Source: Actinoplanes palleronii (GTDB taxonomy: Bacteria; Actinomycetota; Actinomycetes; Mycobacteriales; Micromonosporaceae). Taken from it: DNA of 64,000 nt. A model generated the notes under the pieces. It worked only from the letters and a program-made list of their open reading frames with translations. It made no database searches and was not told the DNA's origin. The stretch is from the NCBI RefSeq assembly GCF_016862315.1, contig NZ_BOMS01000085.1:1-64000 (forward strand). Direction: 5' to 3'. Below are positions 45,134 to 53,584 of the stretch, piece by piece (within the stretch, counting starts at the first letter, position 1; the number at the start of each line of letters is the position of its first letter). The position numbers and the translations under genes were made by a program.

Positions 45134-46906
45134 TTGGAAGGTCAGCTCCACCGCATCGACGTGACCGTTCTGCCGACCGGCTTCTTCCGCCCAGCCGGTC
45201 TCGCCTCGGAGATCGCCGGTAACTGGTCACCGGCGTTGTCCCCGGACGGACGGCACGCGGCGTACGTCTCCGACCGCAGCGGCACTCCCGCCGTCTGGGT
45301 GCAACCGGTCGGCAGCGAACTGACCTTCCAGATAGCGTTCCCGGAACCGGTGACCGAGGTGGCGTGGTCGTCCGGCGGTGGCTGGCTGGCCTGCCAGATC
45401 GCACCGGGCGGCGCGCCCCGGCACGAGGTGTGGCTGGTCCGGCCGGACGGGTCGGACCCGCACCAGGTGGCCGGGTTCGGCGAGGACACCGCGGAGAACA
45501 TGCGGTGGCTGCCCGGACGGCCGGTGCTCGCCCTGACCGAGAACCTGACCAGCACGGTCCTGGTCGACGTGGTGGCCGGGACCCGCGACGTGATCGCGAA
45601 GGGCGACCTGGTGTCGCTCTGCGACGTCGACCCGGCCGGGCGGTTCGCGCTGCTGCGGTACGGCCCGCGGGGCTCCCGCCGGATCGTGCTGCGGGATCTC
45701 GCCACCACCTTCGACGAGGTCATCACGCCGGGTGAGGTGGCGGTGTTCAGCCCCGGCGGCGGATGCGTCTACGCGCGCAGCGAGGACGGCGAGTTCCCGG
45801 CGCTGGTCCGGATCGCCGGCGGCACCACCGAGGTGCTCGCGTCCGGCCCGGCCGAGGTCGAGTCGTTCGCGGTGACCGCGGACGGGCGCACGGCCGCGCT
45901 GCTCTGGAACGTCCGCGGCGGCGAATCCCTGCTGGAACTGCTCGACCTGGACCACGACGGCCACGGCCAGAAGCAGTCGGTGCCGCTGCCCGGCGCGGTC
46001 GTCACCGGGTTGTGCTGGAGCTTCGACGGCTCGACCCTGGCGTTCACCGCCGAGGGACCGGGCCAGCCGCACGGGGTCTGGGCCTGCGACCGGGACGGCG
46101 CGAACCTGCGGGCGATCTCGGCCGAGCCGGCCGCCGTCGACGCGGTGCACCCGACGCTGGCGACGTTCCCGGCGCACGACGGGCGCACGCTGACCGGGTG
46201 GCTGTTCACCCCGGCCGGCACCGGGCCGCACCCGACGGTGATCTGGCTGCACGGCGGGCCGGAGGCGCAGGAGCGTCCGGGGCACGGGCCGCTGTTCCAG
46301 TCGCTGGTCCGGCGCGGGATCGCGGTGCTGGCACCCAACGTACGGGGGTCGTCCGGGTTCGGGCGCGACTTCGTGAACGCCGACAACATCGGGCTGCGGT
46401 ACGGCGCGATCGAGGACGTCCGGTCCTGCGTGACGTACCTGCGGGAGGCCGGGATCGCCAACCGGGTCGGCGTGATGGGCCGCTCGTACGGCGGGTACCT
46501 GACGCTGGCGGCGCTGTGTGCGTACCCGGAGCTGTTCGACGTCGGCATCGACGTCTGCGGGATGTCGAACTTCGCGACGTTCTACGAGCACACCGAGCCG
46601 TGGATCGCGTCCGCCGCGATCAGCAAGTACGGCGACCCGGGCGCGGACGCCGACCTGCTGCGCGACCTGTCGCCGATCCACCGGATCGACCGGCTGCGGG
46701 CGCCGCTGATGGTGGTGCACGGCGAGAACGACAGCAACGTGCCGGTGATCGAGGCGGAGCAGGTGGTGGCGGCGCTGGCCGCTCGCGGGATGCCGCACCG
46801 CTATCTGCTGTTCCCGGGCGAGGGGCACGAGCTGCTGCACCGCTCGTCCCGGGCCGCCTACCTCCGCGAGACCATCGACTGGCTCACCACCCACCTCCAG
46901 CCCTGA
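45134..46906 (+). CDS. S9-family peptidase (prolyl-oligopeptidase / acylaminoacyl type)
   Basis: A 590-residue protein with an N-terminal beta-propeller (WSPALSPDGRHAAYVSDRSG) and a C-terminal alpha/beta hydrolase. The triad is Ser in GVMGRSYGGYL, Asp in HGENDSNVP and His in GEGHELLHR. There is no signal peptide. Start is TTG 45134, with AGGGGG 7 bases upstream and 11 bases after the amidotransferase stop. Being the third gene of this set, it may process or recycle the peptide made by the first two. S9 peptidases accompany NAGGN-type clusters in actinobacteria, as I recall; this should be checked. Confidence 0.88.
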   Translation: MEGQLHRIDVTVLPTGFFRPAGLASEIAGNWSPALSPDGRHAAYVSDRSGTPAVWVQPVGSELTFQIAFPEPVTEVAWSSGGGWLACQIAPGGAPRHEVWLVRPDGSDPHQVAGFGEDTAENMRWLPGRPVLALTENLTSTVLVDVVAGTRDVIAKGDLVSLCDVDPAGRFALLRYGPRGSRRIVLRDLATTFDEVITPGEVAVFSPGGGCVYARSEDGEFPALVRIAGGTTEVLASGPAEVESFAVTADGRTAALLWNVRGGESLLELLDLDHDGHGQKQSVPLPGAVVTGLCWSFDGSTLAFTAEGPGQPHGVWACDRDGANLRAISAEPAAVDAVHPTLATFPAHDGRTLTGWLFTPAGTGPHPTVIWLHGGPEAQERPGHGPLFQSLVRRGIAVLAPNVRGSSGFGRDFVNADNIGLRYGAIEDVRSCVTYLREAGIANRVGVMGRSYGGYLTLAALCAYPELFDVGIDVCGMSNFATFYEHTEPWIASAAISKYGDPGADADLLRDLSPIHRIDRLRAPLMVVHGENDSNVPVIEAEQVVAALAARGMPHRYLLFPGEGHELLHRSSRAAYLRETIDWLTTHLQP

Positions 46907-46913
46907 CCCGCGC

Positions 46914-46958
46914 TGTGTGTGAAGTTCGGGCGCGCTCCGCACCCGAACTTCACACACA
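46914..46958. terminator. Perfect 17-base hairpin after the S9 gene
   Basis: TGTGTGTGAAGTTCGGG (46914-46930) and CCCGAACTTCACACACA (46942-46958) are perfect complements with an 11-base loop. It could end transcription of the peptide operon even without a T-run, and its right arm begins a tandem repeat. Confidence 0.65.
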
Positions 46959-47127
46959 ACCCGGCGCACCCCGCTGCGTGGGGACTTTCGGCGCGCACCG
47001 CACCCCAACTTCACACACAACCCGGCACACCCCGCAGCGGGGGGACTTTCGGCGCGCACCGCACCCCAACTTCACACACAACCCGGCGCACCCCGCAGCG
47101 TGGGGACTTTCGGCGCGCACCGCACCC
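46946..47127. repeat. 61-bp tandem repeat, three units
   Basis: AACTTCACACACAACCCGGC starts units at 46946, 47007 and 47068; each ends GGCGCGCACCGCACCC. Units are nearly identical, which suggests recent expansion. They sit between convergent genes. The three copies follow each other directly, without the distinct spacers of a CRISPR array. Confidence 0.85.
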
Positions 47128-47142
47128 GGAACACGCAACCGG

Positions 47143-47220
47143 TCAGACGCAGGGGCTGGACAGGACCAGCAGCAGGAAGACGAGCAGCGCGGCGATCCGG
47201 CTGGTCATCGCCCGGCTCAT
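47143..47220 (-). CDS. 25-residue membrane peptide, translationally coupled
   Basis: MSRAMTSRIAALLVFLLLVL SSPCV: a basic N-terminus followed by a single hydrophobic helix (residues 9-21). The ATG overlaps the stop of the Clp-N-type gene by the ATGA pattern, the best evidence that it is translated. It could be a membrane anchor, a small regulator or a lytic peptide. I do not recognise a family. Confidence 0.5.
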   Translation of the reverse strand: MSRAMTSRIAALLVFLLLVLSSPCV

Positions 47221-47972
47221 TCCTCGGCGGGGAGGCGCTGCTCCAGTCGCTCGATGCGGGCGAGCAGCGGCTGCAGCGCGCTCGCCAGCAACGCCGCCGG
47301 GTCAGGGGCCGCGGCGGACGTGGCGCGCAGCTGCGCATAGCCCGACGCGGCCGCGGTGTTCGCCCGCAGGTGGACATATCCAGCCAGGGCCGAGGCCACC
47401 GCCCGGCGGGTCAGCCGCGGCTCGGCGCCGGCCGCGCGCAGCACCTGGCCGGCCACCCCGTCCGGCTCCGCGACCAGGCCGAGCAGCAGGTGCTCGCAGC
47501 CCACGTAGTTGTGCCCCATCCCGACCGCCTCGGTCACCGCCAGCTCCAGCGCGCCGGCCGCCGGCGTGCTGAAGTGCACGCCCGGACCGGGGCCGGCCAC
47601 CTCGGCGACCTCCTGCCGGTCCAGGTCGCGCTGCAGTGCCGGCGGTTCGATCTCGATGGCCCGGAGCACGCTCAGGGACAGGTTGGCGCCCTCCTGGATC
47701 ATCGCGCCGAGCAGGTGGCCGGTGCCGACCGCGGCCGCGCCGCCGGCTCGCTCGACGGCCAACCCCAGCACGGTACGAGCGCGGCCGGTCAGCAGCGGGA
47801 ATCGCTCCTCGAGGTCGGCGCTGGACAGCTCGGTCAGGGACGTCTCCCGGATCGCGGTGACCCGGCGCACCGCCTGTTCGAGGGCTCGCTGGCAGATCGC
47901 GGAGACCGGGAGGCCGGTCTCCTTGACCGCCTCGGCCAGCTCGTCCGGCAGATACACGTTGATCTTCGGCAT
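47217..47972 (-). CDS. RHH-type DNA-binding / Clp N-terminal-domain protein
   Basis: A 251-residue protein. Residues 1-35 resemble a ribbon-helix-helix (MPKINVYLPDELAEAVKETG, SAICQRALEQAV). The rest is a double Clp-N repeat, helical peptide-binding folds otherwise found at the front of ClpC/ClpA (LTGRARTVLGLAVERAGG, GTGHLLGAMIQEGANLSLSV; and MGHNYVGCEHLLLGLVAEPD). There is no ATPase domain, so it cannot unfold proteins itself. It may link protein-quality signals to transcription, controlling its own promoter. ATG 47972 has GGAGG 8 bases upstream. It overlaps the 25-residue gene after it. Confidence 0.82.
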   Translation of the reverse strand: MPKINVYLPDELAEAVKETGLPVSAICQRALEQAVRRVTAIRETSLTELSSADLEERFPLLTGRARTVLGLAVERAGGAAAVGTGHLLGAMIQEGANLSLSVLRAIEIEPPALQRDLDRQEVAEVAGPGPGVHFSTPAAGALELAVTEAVGMGHNYVGCEHLLLGLVAEPDGVAGQVLRAAGAEPRLTRRAVASALAGYVHLRANTAAASGYAQLRATSAAAPDPAALLASALQPLLARIERLEQRLPAEE

Positions 47973-47994
47973 CGCGCACACCTCCACAGCAATT

Positions 47995-48026
47995 GGGGTT
48001 ACAACTATATACCCCCACAGGGGTTA
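47995..48026. promoter_or_regulatory. Repeated half-sites upstream of the RHH/Clp-N gene
   Basis: GGGGTTA occurs at 47995-48001 and 48020-48026, with TACCCCC inverted between (48010-48016). TATAGT on the minus strand (48004-48009) would be the -10, about 32 bases before the start. Tandem and inverted half-sites are what RHH proteins bind; autoregulation is inferred. Confidence 0.45.
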
Positions 48027-48115
48027 TGCGCAGCACCGGCAGTGAGCAGACGCACGTTGCAACCCGGCGACCTGCGGAGAAGGCTGGAAAAGAATCCACG
48101 AGTGGAAGGCCCCAC

Positions 48116-49462
48116 ATGTCCCTGCGACCCGGAGCCCGGGCCTGGGCGGTGTGGGCCGCCGGCCTCGCCGCGTACACCGTCGCCGTCCTGCACCGCACCT
48201 CACTGGGCGTCGCCGGGCTGGACGCGCAGCAGCGATTCGACGTCAGCGCCGGCACCCTGGCGAGCTTCGCGGTGCTGCAGCTGCTCGTCTACGCCGGCCT
48301 GCAGATCCCGGTCGGGCTGCTGCTCGACCGATTCGGATCACTGCGGTTGGTGGTGTGCGGCGGGCTGGTGATGGCCGCCGGGCAGACCCTGATGGCGTTC
48401 TCCGACGGGATCACCGGTGCCGTGTTCGCCCGGGTGCTGGTCGGTGCCGGCGACGCGATGACCTTCATCAGCGTGCTGCGGCTGGTCCCGCGCTGGTTCC
48501 CGCCCCGGCGCGTGCCGGTGCTGACCCAGATGACCGGGCTGGTGGGGCAACTGGGCCAGATCGTCTCCGCCGTACCCCTGGCCGCTCTTCTTGCCGGGCC
48601 TGGCTGGACCACCGCCTTCCTCGGCGCCGCCGGCACCGGATTCTTCGTCTCGCTGGTGGCCTTCGCCGCGCTGCGGGACACCCCGGAGCGGCGCTTCAGC
48701 AGTGGCACCGCGGTCAACCTGCGGCAGCTCGGCACCGACCTGGGCGACGCCTGGCGGCACCCGGGCACCCGGCTCGGGCTGTGGACGCACTTCACCACCC
48801 AGTTCACCGGCACGGTGTTCGCCCTGATGTGGGGCATCCCGTTCCTGATCGCCGGCGAGGGGCTGACCCGCGGCGAGGCCGGATCGCTGCTGACCATCTT
48901 CGTGATCACCGGGATGGCCGCCGGGCCGGTGCTCGGCACCCTGGTGCAGCGCTACCCGCTGCGCCGGTCGCTGCTGGTGCTCGGCATCGTCGCGATCAAC
49001 CTGGGCGCGTGGGCGCTGGTCCTGCTCTGGCCGGGGCGGGCCCCGCTGCCGGTGCTGGTCCTGCTGGTGGTCGCACTCGGCTCGGGCGGGCCGGGCTCGA
49101 TGATCGGTTTCGACTACGCCCGCAGCTTCAACCCACCGCACCGGCTCGGCACCGCGACCGGCGTCGTGAACGTCGGCGGTTTCGTCGCCTCACTGGTGAC
49201 CATCGAGCTGATCGGCCTGATCCTGGACGCCCGGACGGGTGGCAGTGCCGACTATCACATCGCCGATTTCCGGATCGCGATGTCGGTGCAGTTCGTGGTC
49301 GCCGCGGTCGGCCTGGCGGGCATTCTGCGCAATCGGCGGCTGGCCCGACGCCTGCTCGAGGAGGAGGAAGGCATCGTCATCCGGCCCTTGCGGGTGGTGC
49401 TGGCCGAGCGGCGGAGTTTAGCCGCCAGCCGTGCGGTAAAGGCTGAGGGCTGGCACGACTGA
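48116..49462 (+). CDS. MFS transporter
   Basis: A 448-residue major facilitator with about 12 helices. The N-terminus AWAVWAAGLAAYTVAVLHRT is the first, and GLLLDRFGSLRLVVCGG (GxxxDRxGxR) after helix 2 is the family signature. It resembles nitrate/sugar-phosphate/drug-type MFS members, but the substrate is not clear. ATG 48116 follows TGGAAGGC. It is divergent from the RHH/Clp-N gene, and a small membrane protein gene follows 10 bases later, so those two may be co-transcribed. Confidence 0.88.
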   Translation: MSLRPGARAWAVWAAGLAAYTVAVLHRTSLGVAGLDAQQRFDVSAGTLASFAVLQLLVYAGLQIPVGLLLDRFGSLRLVVCGGLVMAAGQTLMAFSDGITGAVFARVLVGAGDAMTFISVLRLVPRWFPPRRVPVLTQMTGLVGQLGQIVSAVPLAALLAGPGWTTAFLGAAGTGFFVSLVAFAALRDTPERRFSSGTAVNLRQLGTDLGDAWRHPGTRLGLWTHFTTQFTGTVFALMWGIPFLIAGEGLTRGEAGSLLTIFVITGMAAGPVLGTLVQRYPLRRSLLVLGIVAINLGAWALVLLWPGRAPLPVLVLLVVALGSGGPGSMIGFDYARSFNPPHRLGTATGVVNVGGFVASLVTIELIGLILDARTGGSADYHIADFRIAMSVQFVVAAVGLAGILRNRRLARRLLEEEEGIVIRPLRVVLAERRSLAASRAVKAEGWHD

Positions 49463-49472
49463 AAGGGGGCAC

Positions 49473-50189
49473 ATGACTGAGCACGCGCACCACCGGGTCT
49501 GGTCCGGTATCGACATCCCGAAGACCATCGCCGGCACTCTGGCCGCGGTCTCCGCGGCAGTGGTCGGTTCGTTCCTCGGCGTGGCCGGCACACTGATCGG
49601 CGCGGCCGTGGCCAGTCTGATCAGCTCGGTGGGCACCGAGATCTACCACCGGTATCTGGAACGGGGCACGAAGAAGCTGCAGACCGCGTTCGTGACCGCG
49701 CCGGCCGCCGTCGGGACACCCGAGGTGGCCGCGGCACCGCAGCCGCCGTCCGACGAGCCGGCACCGGCCCGGCAGATCCGCTGGAAGCGGATCTCGCTGG
49801 TGGCCGCGTCGCTCTTCGTGCTCGCGATGGGCACGCTCACCGCGGCCGAGTTGCTGGCCGGACGGTCCGCGGCGGACGCCACCGGCGGCAAGTCCGGCGG
49901 CGCGCCGACCGTGTTCAACTGGACCGGCAACGACTCGTCGAGCGACGCGGACACCGACAAGCCGGCTCCGGCGTCGTCCACGACACCGGCCGGAGCCGAC
50001 CCGAGCACGGAACCGGCCGCCGAGCCGAGCTCGCAGCCGGACCAGGGCACCGCGACCACGGCGCCGGCCGACCCCGGTACGGCCACCACCGAACCGGCCG
50101 CGGAGCCGACCACGGAGGCGCCGGCCGAGCCGGAACCGACCACCGGGGCCGACACCGATCAGGGCACCGCGGAACTGCCGGAGCAATAG
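49473..50189 (+). CDS. Membrane protein with Pro/Thr-rich C-terminal tail
   Basis: A 238-residue protein. Residues about 17-50 are a hydrophobic hairpin (IAGTLAAVSAAVVGSFLGVA), followed by a cationic stretch (YHRYLERGTKKLQ). Another helix is at about 108-132 (ISLVAASLFVLAMGTLTAAE). The last 100 residues are low-complexity Pro/Thr/Ala/Glu, expected outside the cell. No family is recognised. Its ATG is 10 bases after the transporter stop, and the next gene begins 14 bases after its own stop. Confidence 0.7.
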   Translation: MTEHAHHRVWSGIDIPKTIAGTLAAVSAAVVGSFLGVAGTLIGAAVASLISSVGTEIYHRYLERGTKKLQTAFVTAPAAVGTPEVAAAPQPPSDEPAPARQIRWKRISLVAASLFVLAMGTLTAAELLAGRSAADATGGKSGGAPTVFNWTGNDSSSDADTDKPAPASSTTPAGADPSTEPAAEPSSQPDQGTATTAPADPGTATTEPAAEPTTEAPAEPEPTTGADTDQGTAELPEQ

Positions 50190-50203
50190 GAAGGGATCGA
50201 GGA

Positions 50204-50719
50204 ATGGACGCGAAGGGTCTTCTCGAGGACGCGTACGGCCGCCTGCCCGACCTGGTCGGCACGGCGATCCGCGGCCTCACCCCGGAGCAGCTCCGCTGGG
50301 CGCCGCAGCCCGGCGCCAACTCGATCGGCTGGCTGGTCTGGCACCTCACCCGGGTGCAGGACAGCCACCTCGCCGAGGTGCTCGGCGCCGAGCAGGTCTA
50401 CGTCGACGGCGGGTGGGCGGCCCGGTTCGGCCGCAAGCCCGACCCGTCCGACACCGGGTACGCCCACACGGCCGCCCACACGGCCGCCGACGTGGCCGCC
50501 GTCGTCCCGGAGAGCTCCGAGGCGCTGACCGATTACTACCAGGCCGTGCACGAACGCACGATGGTCTACCTGGGTGGTCTCACCGACGCCGAGCTGGACC
50601 GGGTCGTCGACCGGAGATGGAATCCGCCGGTCACCCTCGGCGCCCGGCTGATCAGCGTGTACGACGACGACGCCCAGCACGCCGGCCAGGCCGCGTACGT
50701 CCGGGGCCTGCTCCCCTGA
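50204..50719 (+). CDS. DinB-family / DUF664 mycothiol-dependent-type protein
   Basis: A 171-residue four-helix-bundle protein of the DinB/DUF664 type. Histidines in GWLVWHLTRVQD (about residue 46) and DDDAQHAGQAAYVRG (about 157) are likely metal ligands. Actinobacterial members use mycothiol or bind metal in maleylpyruvate isomerase and detoxification. ATG 50204 follows GGAAGGG. It lies 14 bases after the preceding gene. Activity is unknown. Confidence 0.85.
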   Translation: MDAKGLLEDAYGRLPDLVGTAIRGLTPEQLRWAPQPGANSIGWLVWHLTRVQDSHLAEVLGAEQVYVDGGWAARFGRKPDPSDTGYAHTAAHTAADVAAVVPESSEALTDYYQAVHERTMVYLGGLTDAELDRVVDRRWNPPVTLGARLISVYDDDAQHAGQAAYVRGLLP

Positions 50720-50760
50720 CCGTATGACACCTGTCAGCGGCTGATCGACGTCGATGGGGC

Positions 50761-50773
50761 TAGCGTCGGGGCA
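50761..50773 (+). promoter_or_regulatory. Leaderless-type -10 element of the methyltransferase gene
   Basis: TAGCGT at 50761-50766 is 6 bases before the ATG at 50773. The same hexamer occurs 7 bases before the DUF1684 gene (58819). There is no ribosome site, consistent with leaderless translation. Confidence 0.5.
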
Positions 50774-51636
50774 TGGTGGAATACCGAGCCAGCCAGACCG
50801 CGGTCCTGGTCGCCCAGGGACGGGCCGCCGCACACGAGCGGCTCGCCCCGGGACGGTTCACCGATCCGACCGCGCGGGCGCTGCTGCGTGACGACGAGCT
50901 GACCACCGTCGATCTGGTCCGCCGGGACGAACCACCCGCGGACTGGACCGGCCGGGTCACGTACGAGATGGTGCGGCGCTGCGCCGAGATGATGGTGCCG
51001 CGGACCGTGGCGATCGACGCGGCGATGCGGGAACGGCGTACCCCTCAGGTTGTCATTCTCGGCGCGGGCCTGGACGGACGCGCCTGGCGGATGCCGGAGC
51101 TGGCCGCCGCGGACGTCTACGAGGTCGATCAGCCCGCCTCCCAGCAGGACAAACGGGAGCGCTCGGGCATCCTCGACGGCAAGCCGCCGGTGTTCGTGCC
51201 GGTGGACTTCGAACAGGACCGGCTCGGCGACGCGCTCGCCGCGGCCGGTCACCGCGCCGCCGCGACGACCTGGGTGTGGGAGGGCGTGGTGCCGTACCTG
51301 ACCCCGGAGCAGGTGGACACCACGGTGCGGGCGGTCGCCGCGCTCTCCCCGCCCGGCAGCCGCCTGATCATCAGCTATCAGGCCCGGTCGGGGCGGGCGC
51401 GGGTCGGCCGGCTGGTGGCGCACTCGATGGCGAGGGTCACCGGGCACGTCAGTCCGTGGGCCGCCGAGCCGTGGCGGTCGGCGTGGACCCCGCCGGGGCT
51501 GGCCGGGCTGCTGCAGCGGCACGGCTTCACCGTGCTCCGCGACGACAACCTGCTCGACCTGGCCGCCGGTCTGCTGCCGGCGACTCCGCGCACCGTCTCG
51601 TTCCGCTCCGGCCGGATCGCGGTCGCCGACATCTGA
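50773..51636 (+). CDS. SAM-dependent methyltransferase, TIGR00027/PPM-type
   Basis: A 287-residue methyltransferase of the leucine-carboxyl-methyltransferase-like family. QVVILGAGLDGRAWRMPELA is the SAM-binding motif, VYEVDQPASQQDKRER the second, and TTWVWEGVVPYLTPEQVDTT the catalytic part. Such proteins are abundant in actinobacteria and methylate unidentified carboxyl groups or metabolites. It stands alone, downstream of the DinB-type gene and facing an SRPBCC gene. A type-A hairpin lies after it. Confidence 0.87.
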   Translation: MVEYRASQTAVLVAQGRAAAHERLAPGRFTDPTARALLRDDELTTVDLVRRDEPPADWTGRVTYEMVRRCAEMMVPRTVAIDAAMRERRTPQVVILGAGLDGRAWRMPELAAADVYEVDQPASQQDKRERSGILDGKPPVFVPVDFEQDRLGDALAAAGHRAAATTWVWEGVVPYLTPEQVDTTVRAVAALSPPGSRLIISYQARSGRARVGRLVAHSMARVTGHVSPWAAEPWRSAWTPPGLAGLLQRHGFTVLRDDNLLDLAAGLLPATPRTVSFRSGRIAVADI

Positions 51637-51643
51637 CCGCGCG

Positions 51644-51700
51644 CCGGCTGGGCCTCAGGGGTGCTTCCGCGCCCTGGAGGCACCCCTGACAACCAGCCGG
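51644..51700. repeat. Type-A intergenic hairpin
   Basis: CCGGCTGGGCCTCAGGGGTG and CTTCC (51644-51668) pair with GGAGGCACCCCTGACAACC and AGCCGG (51676-51700), with a 7-base loop. It sits exactly between two convergent genes (stops at 51636 and 51708), where a bidirectional terminator would be expected. Confidence 0.85.
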
Positions 51701-51707
51701 AACCCCG

Positions 51708-52115
51708 TCAGACCGCGCTTTCCAGGACCGCTTTCATCTCCAGGATGCCGCGTTCCACGCGGGCCCGGACCGCGGGCGCGAGGGCGTGCGGGAGGACGTC
51801 GGTGGTCCAGACGACTTTGGTACGACCTTCTGCCGCCTCCACCACCTGGAACGCGGCCTGGTGATACGTCAGCGGCATGGCCTGGCCCTCGACCACCGAG
51901 TAGGCCATCCGCCGCAACTCGTGGTCGATCGCGATGATCAGCTCGCGGATCCGCGCGCCGTTCGGCATGGTCAGGATCCGGAAATCGCCGTCGAGCTCGG
52001 CGGCTGCCACCCGGCCGGGCAGCAGCCGCTCGTGCACCGCGCCCACGTCGGCGATCGCGTCCCAGACACGCGCGGCGGGCACCTCGACGAACGTCTCCAC
52101 AGCAACAGTGGCCAC
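51708..52115 (-). CDS. SRPBCC-family (polyketide cyclase-like) protein
   Basis: A 135-residue START/SRPBCC fold. MATVAVETFVEVPAARVWDA is the typical first strand and helix, and RRMAYSVVEGQAMPLTYHQA a middle part. It binds hydrophobic ligands in related proteins; no catalytic residue is assured. The GTG start at 52115 is two bases after the kinase stop (TAG-AC-GTG), so it closes the redox-signalling operon and may sense or bind a ligand for it (inference). Confidence 0.85.
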   Translation of the reverse strand: MATVAVETFVEVPAARVWDAIADVGAVHERLLPGRVAAAELDGDFRILTMPNGARIRELIIAIDHELRRMAYSVVEGQAMPLTYHQAAFQVVEAAEGRTKVVWTTDVLPHALAPAVRARVERGILEMKAVLESAV

Positions 52116-52117
52116 GT

Positions 52118-53584
52118 CTACGCCGAGGCCGGCTCGCTCAGCGGCAACCGGACCAGGAACCGGGTGTCCCCCGGCGCCGACTGCAGCGACAGGTCACCAC
52201 CGTGCCCGTTCACCACGATCCGGTACGAGATGTCCAGGCCCAGCCCGGTCCCCTCGCCCACCGGCTTGGTGGTGAAGAACGGCTCGAACACCCGCTTCTT
52301 GATCTCGTCCGGCACCCCCGGCCCGGAGTCGCCGACCGAGACCACGACCCGCTCGTCCTCCTGGTACGTCCGGATGGTCAGCGTGCCCGCCCCGGACATC
52401 GCCTGCACCGCGTTGTCGATCAGGTTCGTCCACACCTGGTTCAGCTCGGCCGGGTGGACCGGGATCTGCGGCAGCGTCCGGTCGTAGTCCTTGACCACCC
52501 GGATCCCGTCGCCGATCTTGTGCGCGAGCATCACCAGGGTGCTGTCCAGCCCGGTGTGCACGTCGATCCACTGGTGCGCCGAGCGGTCCACGTGCGAGTA
52601 CTGCTTCGCCGCGTTGACCAGCGACGACACCCGGCCGGTGGCGTCCTCGATGTCGCTCATCAGCTGCTCGGTCTCCAGCGCGTACCCGATCCAGTGGATC
52701 GCCTGGTCGAGCAGCTCCGGCGAGGCCAGCCGGTCCTGGATCTCGGTGAGGCAGTCGACGTCGATGCCACCCTGCGCGAAGACCGGCGCGACGTCCCAGC
52801 CACCGGTGACCCCGTGCTCGTCCATCCAGTCGCCGAGCTCGTCCTCCCGGTCGGCGGTCTGCATCGCGGTCAGCGACGGCGCCTTGGCGGCCCGCTCGAT
52901 GACCTCCTCCTGCAGCTCGAGCAGCTGCATCAGCCGGTCCGGGGCGACCTTGCCGGCGGCCAGCTTGCCGAGCTTCATCCGCATCCCGGCGACCCGCTGG
53001 CGCAGCGCGCCGGTGGCCCGGGAGGCGGCCGCGGCCGGGTTGTTCAGCTCGTGCATCAGCCCGGCGGAGAGCGCGCCGAGGGCCTGCAGCCGCTGCCGTT
53101 CCCCGATCACCGCCTGCGAGCTGCGCATCCCCAGGGTCAGGCCCTCGAGCAGGTGGATCGCCATCGGGAACCACTCGCGCATCAGCCACCCGAAGTCGGC
53201 CGCGGAGAGCGTGAAGAACTCGCTGTCGGAGAGCGCCCGCATCGACGCCATGTAGCGCTGCGGCACGCCGTCGTCGCGCAGGTAGGCGGTGGTCGCGCCC
53301 ATGTAGACGCCGCGCTGCTCGGTGCGGACCGTCTGGACGTCGTCCTGACCGACCCGGCGGGTCAGCGCGACGGTGCCGGTGAGCAGCACGAAGAACTGCT
53401 CGGCCGGGTCGCCCTCGCGCAGCACCAGGCCGCCGCCGGCCACCCGCTGGGTGCAGCCGTGCTCGGCGATCCAGGTCAGCTGCTCGTCGGTGAGTTTCTC
53501 GAAGAGGAACAGCGACCGCAGGTCCTCGGCGGTGAGCCGGCCGGGCTCACAGGGTTCCAGGTGGATCTCTTCGGGTTCGGTCAT
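52118..53584 (-). CDS. cNMP-binding-domain histidine kinase
   Basis: A 488-residue soluble kinase. Residues about 20-150 are a cyclic-nucleotide-binding-type fold (FLFEKLTDEQLTWIAEHG, GDPAEQFFVLLTGTVALTRR). About 165-250 is the dimerisation/phospho-acceptor region with His178 in LSAGLMHELNNP. About 370-488 is HATPase (NQVWTNLIDNAVQAM and GEGTGLGLDISYRIV). There are no transmembrane segments. Its partner is likely the response regulator fused to a reductase, two genes upstream. ATG 53584 overlaps the stop of the 30-residue gene before it. Confidence 0.87.
   Translation of the reverse strand: MTEPEEIHLEPCEPGRLTAEDLRSLFLFEKLTDEQLTWIAEHGCTQRVAGGGLVLREGDPAEQFFVLLTGTVALTRRVGQDDVQTVRTEQRGVYMGATTAYLRDDGVPQRYMASMRALSDSEFFTLSAADFGWLMREWFPMAIHLLEGLTLGMRSSQAVIGERQRLQALGALSAGLMHELNNPAAAASRATGALRQRVAGMRMKLGKLAAGKVAPDRLMQLLELQEEVIERAAKAPSLTAMQTADREDELGDWMDEHGVTGGWDVAPVFAQGGIDVDCLTEIQDRLASPELLDQAIHWIGYALETEQLMSDIEDATGRVSSLVNAAKQYSHVDRSAHQWIDVHTGLDSTLVMLAHKIGDGIRVVKDYDRTLPQIPVHPAELNQVWTNLIDNAVQAMSGAGTLTIRTYQEDERVVVSVGDSGPGVPDEIKKRVFEPFFTTKPVGEGTGLGLDISYRIVVNGHGGDLSLQSAPGDTRFLVRLPLSEPASA

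Noticed and set aside
46946-47127. Repeat block considered as CRISPR.
   Set aside because: Only three 61-base units, tandem without distinct spacers; no cas genes nearby.
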